From Syntrophomonadaceae bacterium (GTDB lineage: Bacteria > Bacillota_D > Dethiobacteria > DTU022), in contig PWUG01000092.1 in assembly GCA_003562605.1 (NCBI GenBank), positions 1 to 5,029 of the forward strand: a stretch of 5,029 nucleotides of DNA, read 5' to 3'. This document shows, one piece after another, positions 1 through 5,029 of this stretch. How positions within the stretch are numbered: position 1 is the stretch's first letter; every line of letters begins with the position of its first letter. The notes beneath the pieces are model-generated. The model was not told where the DNA came from and ran no database searches. It saw nothing but the letters and a program-made list of their open reading frames with translations. The position numbers were made by a program, and so were the translations under genes.

Positions 1-3000
1 AGCAGCTTATAAAGAATATCCATTGCCAGTAAAGCATTAAAAAGCCCGATCACAAATCCGAAACCGAAACGTTTGCTGATGTCACTATATTTAACTGAAC
101 ATACTCGTGCCTGGCCGTAGCCGGCCCGATCGACGGTAAGAGCCTGGATCGGGGCATATAGGCCATAACGGCAAGGGCCGCAGGCCCAGCCCTGGAAGAA
201 AACTGTACCGTTATCGCCGGGATTGCCGTTCGACTGCAAATAACTTAAAAAATCCTGCAGGTTTTGAATAAAAGGAAGGCACTCTTCCCCGTTTACAAAA
301 CGCTGGGCTAAAGAGAGATCACCGCCGTTTCCGCGGGGCAGCACCTCCGCTTCAACCCCGTAACGCTTAAAAACAGTTGCAATAATATCGGAATGATCTG
401 TCGCACCGGGAATAAGAATTTTATTCCAGTCATTTTCGGAAACTGATCGTGTCTTCGAGAAATACTCAACAGGCTTGCGGTACTCTCTGTTTGAAAGGCA
501 GGTATTTCTAAAAGCTTCCAACCTTGTAATCATCCCTGCCGCGGCAGTGTGCTCATCAAGCGTTAGACGGAGATAATTGGTCATTCCGCTTAAATAATGG
601 CGCATCATAGCATTCGGACCACATTTAAAGGGATCCAGGAAAATCAAATTCATCGGAGGCAAGCCTGTTTCATTGGTCTTATCGTTTAAGAAGTTAATTA
701 AAATTACAGTGGAAAGCATCCTCTGCAGCTGGGCCGGGTAGATATTTTCCAATCTCCCGACTTGTTCCTGCAGGTACGCTTTAAATTCAATTTTATAAGG
801 ATCCAGGTATGGAGACTCAATCTCTCCTTTGAACCAGGCATGCAGGTAATACAGAAAATACTCATGTGGAACAGCCATTAATTCGCTTTGCCGCGCATAC
901 AGCATCGATTTCTTCGATATAAATTCATCGTATAGAGTATAGCCACGGCTTAGAAAAACAACCACAGCCAGGTTGGGCCGCTCTTTAAGGTCTTCAAACA
1001 TTTTTCGTGCTGCAGAGATCATTTTACTTCTGAACTTTTCCTGGGCTTTATATGCTGACTGTAAAGATTTTTCCAGCAATCTTTCATTGTAACTGTGCCC
1101 GAGGACTTTTTTTGCCACGTTCCTAAGCTGCTCTTTTACATCGGCTTGTCCAGACCGGTAGTTAAGCCGGGCATAAAGCGCCTTCTCAGCATCAAGATTA
1201 ATGGAATTTACCACAGTTCCCCATAAAGTCTGGAGAAGTGGGCAGACAAAAGAGCGCGGCCATTCCTCAGCCCAGGGTAGCGCTTCCATGTCAACAACTT
1301 CAGGGAGAAATACGTAATCAGGGTTAAGTTCTTTCAATTCCTGGTAATGGCCGACAATTATTTTCATTGGATAACACATTTCGGAATCAAGCATAGCTTT
1401 GCCTTTTTGCAGTGTATCTGACGTTGTTGGATCTGAGAGTACAACTCTGCATCCGAGTTCACGGAAAAAGGTCGACCAAAAGGGAAAATATTCAAAGTAA
1501 AGCCCACTGCGTGCAATTCCCACGCTGGGGCCGTCACCTTCTTCTTTGCTTGATGACTGATCCATTAACTCAGCACGTATAGTGCTATAATCAGGCAGTT
1601 TATAAGGATCTTCCTTTTTTTCGATACTGGAATAACGGCCGCAGCGATCTCCATAAATAAACTTTTTGCCATCGGCAAAGCTGATTATATTTAACATGCA
1701 GTTATGTTCGTGTTTGCATTCTGCACTGCATGTTTTTTTACTATTCGTGAAATGCCTGATATGGGTAAGGTTACTGAATGTGAAGTCACCTTCCCGACCC
1801 ATTTGATGGAACTGCCTGGCCATCAAAGCGCTGCCCAGGGCGCCTGTTAATTCTGGTTCAGGCGGAACATAAACGGTCTTCGCACAAATTGCAGCAAGGG
1901 CAGAAGCCAAAGCATGGTTTTTCGCAGTTGCACCGGCAAAGACAACCTTACCGTTAAGGGGTCTTTTATCCACTGTTTTACTAAGATAATTTTGGGCCGA
2001 AGAATAAGCAAGGCTGGCCAGCTGTTCCTCAAGTGGCAACCCCCGTGCTGATGCAGAGGCAAGGATTGATTGCGAAATCAGTGTGCATATATCGCCAAGA
2101 TCGACCGCGTAATGAGCTGAAAAGGCTTTCTCAGAAAATTCTTCTTTGATCTTAATGCCGAGTAGTTCAGCCAGGTTTTCCAAAAAAGTACCGGTCCCGG
2201 CAGCGCAAACCGGATTCATACTGTAATCAAAAAGAATGCCGTTTTGGAGCTGAATAAACTTGGAATCTTCTCCACCGATCTCTATAATAGACAAGATCTC
2301 TTCATCCTGAAAAAGATGCTTGATACCTTCCGCCTGGCAGGTTATTTCGTCGACGGCATAATCTGCATTAAGGATTTTCTGGGAAAGAAAACGTCCTGAA
2401 CCGGTTGTGCAGGCAATAATCGGCGAGCTGCCTATCAATTCTCCATAGCGATCTTCTACCTGCTTCATTAGCTCCAGCACTTGAAGAGCAGGACGGCCGG
2501 TTGTCGGCAGGTAAACTCCGCCAATTTGCCGGCCTGAATGGTCAATTAAAACACACTTGGTAGATACAGAGCCGCAATCTACACCGAGGTAAATTTGCGT
2601 CAGATCATATTCACCTGTTTCGGTATTTTGATTCATATAACAAACCTGATCCGGATCAAGTGTTGGCAGGGGGTATTCGGGATGATAAGCCGGAGTTACA
2701 AGTTTTTCGTTAATAATATAATCTGTCTCGATTGGGATGCCTTTTACAGCAGCGCCGATGGCATTGATGTACTCGTGATTATCTGGAACCTGAACGGTAA
2801 TCTTTTCCCGTCCGGCATATTCGGTAAGGTATTTTAGGACCGCCTGGTTATTGGCCACTCCTCCGACTGCAGCCAGTCGGCCGGGTCCCGTGATCCTGTT
2901 TTGAGACACGCTGGTAAATACGTTTTCCACCAGGGCCCGGGCCATTCCGGCTGAAACGGCGCTTTGAGTAGCTCCTTCGTTAATGGCATGGGTCATGTCG

Positions 3001-3530
3001 GACTTGGCAAAAACTGCGCAGCGTCCCGATATTGGTACCGCCGATTCTGCTTCTACAGCGATTAAAGCCAGTTCACGGTCATTGTAGCCCATCCTGGTTG
3101 CCTGTTGATACCAGAAAGCGCCGCTTCCGGCAGCACATTGCCCGTTACGGCTAAAATGGATAATCTGTCCGTCAGCATCCAATTCCAGGTAATGCATATT
3201 TTCATGACCTAAAGAGAGAGCATAATCTGTTTTAATGTTTTGCTGCATCAGGCCTGCCTGTAAAGCCTCGATTTCCAGCATAGGTTTGATCCCGAGGCTT
3301 TCGGCAACAAGCCAGGCATTCTGACCCATTATACCGATATTAATTATTCTTACCGCTTCATGCTCGAGCAGTTTATCAATACACTTCTGGGCTGCTTCAA
3401 CAGGTCTGCCTGATGTTGGAAATTTAACTTTCTGAACTTTGCCTTCTTTTATAAGTACGCCCTTGGCTGAAAATACACCCATATCCAGGCCAAGGCTTAT
3501 TATAGGTGCAATTTCATGATCATTTGCCAT
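1..3530 (-). CDS. Acyl-CoA dehydratase activase-like giant protein (two ASKHA ATPase domains + DUF2229 + HgdB-like region), C-terminus cut by window edge
   Basis: Continuous frame of 1,176 codons with no stop; it exits at the left edge. Family members are, from memory, about 1,400 residues, so roughly 200 or more C-terminal residues are missing. ATPase domain 1 spans about residues 10-260: phosphate loop G14-L-D16-M-G18..K23, NGQCAAGSG with C132, GRCAVFAKS with C171, GGVANN at 223-228. Domain 2 spans about 313-570: G316-V-D318-C-G320-S..K325, DEITCQA with C398, IGGEDSK at 418-424, NPVCAAGTG with C442, DICTLIS with C482, AGATAKN at 532-538. In HgdC the paired cysteines of each monomer ligate a [4Fe-4S] cluster bridging a dimer. 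Cysteines 601, 605, 611 and 630 follow, then a DUF2229-like region from about 668 (SEMCYP, C719), then FKCGPN (C970), EECLPF (C1084) and GWACGPCRYG (C1117, C1120), resembling dehydratase subunits. The family is thought to use ATP to drive low-potential electron transfer to acyl-CoA dehydratases or reductases; the substrate here is unknown. No signal peptide or membrane segment is visible, so it is probably cytoplasmic. ATG at 3530 is the only plausible start: the upstream in-frame codons back to argF offer no ATG, GTG or TTG. Confidence 0.9.
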   Translation of the reverse strand, partial: MANDHEIAPIISLGLDMGVFSAKGVLIKEGKVQKVKFPTSGRPVEAAQKCIDKLLEHEAVRIINIGIMGQNAWLVAESLGIKPMLEIEALQAGLMQQNIKTDYALSLGHENMHYLELDADGQIIHFSRNGQCAAGSGAFWYQQATRMGYNDRELALIAVEAESAVPISGRCAVFAKSDMTHAINEGATQSAVSAGMARALVENVFTSVSQNRITGPGRLAAVGGVANNQAVLKYLTEYAGREKITVQVPDNHEYINAIGAAVKGIPIETDYIINEKLVTPAYHPEYPLPTLDPDQVCYMNQNTETGEYDLTQIYLGVDCGSVSTKCVLIDHSGRQIGGVYLPTTGRPALQVLELMKQVEDRYGELIGSSPIIACTTGSGRFLSQKILNADYAVDEITCQAEGIKHLFQDEEILSIIEIGGEDSKFIQLQNGILFDYSMNPVCAAGTGTFLENLAELLGIKIKEEFSEKAFSAHYAVDLGDICTLISQSILASASARGLPLEEQLASLAYSSAQNYLSKTVDKRPLNGKVVFAGATAKNHALASALAAICAKTVYVPPEPELTGALGSALMARQFHQMGREGDFTFSNLTHIRHFTNSKKTCSAECKHEHNCMLNIISFADGKKFIYGDRCGRYSSIEKKEDPYKLPDYSTIRAELMDQSSSKEEGDGPSVGIARSGLYFEYFPFWSTFFRELGCRVVLSDPTTSDTLQKGKAMLDSEMCYPMKIIVGHYQELKELNPDYVFLPEVVDMEALPWAEEWPRSFVCPLLQTLWGTVVNSINLDAEKALYARLNYRSGQADVKEQLRNVAKKVLGHSYNERLLEKSLQSAYKAQEKFRSKMISAARKMFEDLKERPNLAVVVFLSRGYTLYDEFISKKSMLYARQSELMAVPHEYFLYYLHAWFKGEIESPYLDPYKIEFKAYLQEQVGRLENIYPAQLQRMLSTVILINFLNDKTNETGLPPMNLIFLDPFKCGPNAMMRHYLSGMTNYLRLTLDEHTAAAGMITRLEAFRNTCLSNREYRKPVEYFSKTRSVSENDWNKILIPGATDHSDIIATVFKRYGVEAEVLPRGNGGDLSLAQRFVNGEECLPFIQNLQDFLSYLQSNGNPGDNGTVFFQGWACGPCRYGLYAPIQALTVDRAGYGQARVCSVKYSDISKRFGFGFVIGLFNALLAMDILYKL

Positions 3531-3592
3531 TTTAAAAATCTCTCGCTTTCTTCTGAGCTGATCAAAGTTAGTGATTGGCCTTTTATTAAGCT
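3531..3592 (-). other. Intergenic gap between argF-like gene and activase gene
   Basis: These 62 bases separate the carbamoyltransferase stop codon from the activase ATG. I see no hairpin followed by a T run, so no intrinsic terminator. I also find no convincing -35/-10 pair: a TTGATC occurs but has no matching TATAAT-like box at 16-18 bases. The simplest reading is read-through from the upstream genes as one operon. A weak internal promoter cannot be excluded by eye. Confidence 0.6.
3540..3546 (-). promoter_or_regulatory. Weak ribosome binding site of the activase gene
   Basis: On the minus strand GCGAGAG ends nine bases before the ATG at 3530. It matches the Shine-Dalgarno consensus only partly (GAG core) and is much weaker than the site before the carbamoyltransferase. 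The A/T-rich spacer ATTTTTAAA may help initiation. The assignment rests on position more than on sequence match. Confidence 0.45.
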
Positions 3593-4525
3593 TTACATTA
3601 CCAGGGCCATAATCGCTTTCTGCACATGCAGGCGGTTCTCAGCCTGATCGAAAACAATAGAGCGTGGTCCATCGATAACTTCGTCAGTTATTTCTTCGCC
3701 CCGATGTGCCGGCAGGCAATGCATGACCAATACATCCTCCTTGGCGTTTTCCAATAAAGTACCGTTAACCTGGTATTCGGAAAAGCTTTTTAAGCGCTCT
3801 TCGTGCTCACTTTCCTGTCCCATGCTGGCCCATACATCTGTATAAATAACATCTGCAGTACGGACAGCCTCGACAGGATTATCCAGGATGTTTATTGATG
3901 CTCCTGTCTTTGTTGCATCCAGTCTTGAAAGCCTGGTGATCTCAGGATCCGGCTCGAAGCCCGAAGGCGAACATATAACAACATGCATACCCATCTTTGC
4001 TCCGCCAAACATTATTGAGTGAGCCATGTTGTTGCCATCTCCAATATATGCTAGCTTCAAACCTTCCAGGTTTTGTTTTTTTTCTTTTATTGAAAACAAA
4101 TCAGACAGGACCTGGCAGGGGTGCAATAGATCAGTCAGGCCATTTATGACAGGAACTGAACTGTATTCTGCAAGGTCAACTACATCCTGATGTGAAAAAG
4201 TGCGGATCATTATTCCGTCAAGATAACGGCTTAGGTTTCTGGCTGTATCGGCAATCGTTTCACCGCGGTTTAGCTGTAAATCGTTAGCACTCAGGAAAAG
4301 TGCATACCCGCCAAGCTGCCATATCCCTACTTCAAAAGATACTCTTGTCCTTGTTGACGACTTTTGAAAAATCATTCCAAGTGTTTTCCCCTTGAGAGGA
4401 TGGTATATTTCACCAAGTAATTGTTTCATCTTCAATATGTGAGTGGTCTCCAAAATCTGATTAACTTCTTCATGAGTCAAATCGTTGATGGAAATTATAT
4501 CTTTGCCCTTCATATTTACCGCCAT
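3593..4525 (-). CDS. argF: Ornithine carbamoyltransferase
   Basis: Complete 310-residue enzyme, the normal length for this family. It transfers the carbamoyl group from carbamoyl phosphate to L-ornithine, giving citrulline and phosphate, in the cytoplasm. The carbamoyl-phosphate loop SSTRTR lies at residues 56-61 and the HPCQ motif at 135-138. DGNN at 163-166 starts the ornithine domain, the substrate-discriminating SMG loop is at 234-236, and HCLPAHRG with the active-site cysteine C270 is at 269-276. The DVWASMG and HCLP motifs favour ornithine as substrate over N-acetylornithine, putrescine or aspartate. The start at 4525 is fixed by an AAAGGAGGT site nine bases upstream; the inner ATG at residue 5 is too far from it. 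It lies 21 bases after a thiolase gene and 62 bases before the acyl-CoA dehydratase activase gene, with no other arginine gene in view. Whether it acts in arginine biosynthesis (argF) or in the arginine deiminase pathway (arcB) cannot be decided here; the C-terminal motifs look like anabolic Bacillus-type ArgF. Confidence 0.95.
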   Translation of the reverse strand: MAVNMKGKDIISINDLTHEEVNQILETTHILKMKQLLGEIYHPLKGKTLGMIFQKSSTRTRVSFEVGIWQLGGYALFLSANDLQLNRGETIADTARNLSRYLDGIMIRTFSHQDVVDLAEYSSVPVINGLTDLLHPCQVLSDLFSIKEKKQNLEGLKLAYIGDGNNMAHSIMFGGAKMGMHVVICSPSGFEPDPEITRLSRLDATKTGASINILDNPVEAVRTADVIYTDVWASMGQESEHEERLKSFSEYQVNGTLLENAKEDVLVMHCLPAHRGEEITDEVIDGPRSIVFDQAENRLHVQKAIMALVM

Positions 4526-4534
4526 ATCTGTAAA

Positions 4535-4543
4535 ACCTCCTTT
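4535..4543 (-). promoter_or_regulatory. Strong ribosome binding site of argF
   Basis: The minus strand reads AAAGGAGGT nine bases before the ATG at 4525, close to a full match to the 3' end of 16S rRNA. It sits just after the thiolase stop codon (4547-4549), so the thiolase and carbamoyltransferase genes appear to be translated from one transcript. It decides the start at residue 1 over the inner ATG at residue 5. Confidence 0.9.
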
Positions 4544-4546
4544 AAG

Positions 4547-5029
4547 TTATTCCTGTTCAACAGCACAGGCGATACCCTGGCCTCCTCCTATACAAAGCGT
4601 AGCAAGGCCGCGTTTTGCTTTCGTTTTTTGCATTTCATGAAGCAGGGATACGAATATTCTGGCCCCGCTTGCACCTATCGGATGACCAAGAGCAATCGCC
4701 CCTCCGTTAACATTAACTATATCTTCATTCAGGGAAAGTTCGTTGATCACACTTAAAGCCTGTGCAGCAAAGGCCTCATTCGCCTCAATCAAATCAAGGT
4801 CATCGATTGACCATCCTGCTTGCGTCAGGGCTTTTTTAGTTGCGGGAATCGGTCCGGTGCCCATTATAGCCGGATCAACTCCTGCAGAAGCGTAACTGCG
4901 TATATAAACCATTGGCTCCAGACCCAGGGTTTTGGCCTTCTCTAAGCTCATAACCAGGACTGCAGCAGCACTGTCATTAATGCCGGAAGCATTTCCTGCG
5001 GTTACGGTACCGTCTTTCTTAAAAGCCGG
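4547..5029 (-). CDS. Thiolase (acetyl-CoA C-acetyltransferase family), C-terminal part; N-terminus beyond right edge
   Basis: The frame enters from the right edge and gives 160 residues up to the TAA at 4547-4549. This is about the last two fifths of a typical 390-residue thiolase. The visible part holds [11 protein letters not shown] (fragment residues 12-22), the NEAFAAQ motif (84-90), GHPIGASG with the catalytic histidine H116, and CIGGGQG with the catalytic cysteine C146. The 30-residue spacing of these two matches H348 and C378 of the Zoogloea enzyme. The nucleophilic cysteine near residue 89 of the full protein lies outside the window. The enzyme condenses two acetyl-CoA to acetoacetyl-CoA or cleaves 3-ketoacyl-CoA in the reverse direction, in the cytoplasm. 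The motifs fit the degradative/biosynthetic thiolase family, but chain-length preference cannot be read from this fragment. The ATG at 4951 is an internal methionine and not the start: conserved thiolase sequence continues upstream of it to the window edge. Confidence 0.95.
   Translation of the reverse strand, partial: PAFKKDGTVTAGNASGINDSAAAVLVMSLEKAKTLGLEPMVYIRSYASAGVDPAIMGTGPIPATKKALTQAGWSIDDLDLIEANEAFAAQALSVINELSLNEDIVNVNGGAIALGHPIGASGARIFVSLLHEMQKTKAKRGLATLCIGGGQGIACAVEQE

Noticed and set aside
601..815. Repeated GGATCCAGG in two places about 180 bases apart
   Set aside because: Both copies encode a Leu-Asp-Pro turn (FLDPFK and YLDPYK) in the same protein; the similarity is short and does not extend, so it is not a DNA repeat.
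1847..2062. Minus-strand open frame of 71 codons
   Set aside because: It is an out-of-frame shadow inside the second ATPase domain of the activase, whose own frame carries the conserved motifs here.
2595..2837. Plus-strand open frame of 80 codons
   Set aside because: It is antisense to the link between the two ATPase domains of the activase, with no known family features and no plausible upstream gene context.
3531..3592. Possible terminator or promoter in the argF-activase gap
   Set aside because: No stable stem with a following T run and no well-spaced -35/-10 pair can be seen; only short weak pairings such as CTC with GAG occur.
4421..4756. Plus-strand open frame of 111 codons
   Set aside because: It lies antisense to the well-supported carbamoyltransferase N-terminus and thiolase C-terminus, has no recognisable motif and spans the boundary of two real genes. 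It is a shadow frame.
4547..4951. Thiolase gene starting at the ATG at 4951
   Set aside because: Conserved thiolase sequence ([12 protein letters not shown]) continues in frame upstream to the window edge, so that methionine is internal and the gene is cut by the window, not truncated in the genome.

Overview
The window looks like part of a chromosome from an anaerobic, Clostridia-type Bacillota. The base composition is moderate to low in GC, there is a strong AAAGGAGGT ribosome binding site, and a very large 2-hydroxyacyl-CoA dehydratase activase-type protein is present. This family is common in fermenting and syntrophic anaerobes. The assignment to a group is an inference; no rRNA or other taxonomic marker is present.

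All supported genes lie on the minus strand, so the operon reads from position 5029 down to 1. First comes the C-terminal 160 residues of a thiolase (acetyl-CoA acetyltransferase type), whose N-terminus lies beyond the right edge. A 21-base gap holding a strong Shine-Dalgarno site leads to a complete ornithine carbamoyltransferase (argF-like, 310 residues). After a 62-base gap comes a giant open frame starting at 3530. It runs without a stop for 1,176 codons and leaves the window at the left edge. I checked this frame codon by codon.

The giant protein has two tandem HgdC/BadF-type ASKHA ATPase domains, a short cysteine cluster, a DUF2229-like region and a C-terminal region with cysteine motifs like those of HgdB/benzoyl-CoA-reductase-type dehydratase subunits. 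The second ATPase domain keeps the canonical motifs. The first keeps the cluster cysteines but has lost several other signature residues.

Thiolase and activase both fit acyl-CoA metabolism (thiolytic C-C bond chemistry; ATP-driven low-potential electron transfer). The ornithine carbamoyltransferase between them belongs to arginine metabolism and is the odd member. Coding density is very high. There is no gene-free stretch over 62 bases, and no tRNA, rRNA, CRISPR array, insertion sequence, convincing terminator or promoter. I see no clearly new system here; the most interesting object is the giant double-ATPase protein and the modules it joins.
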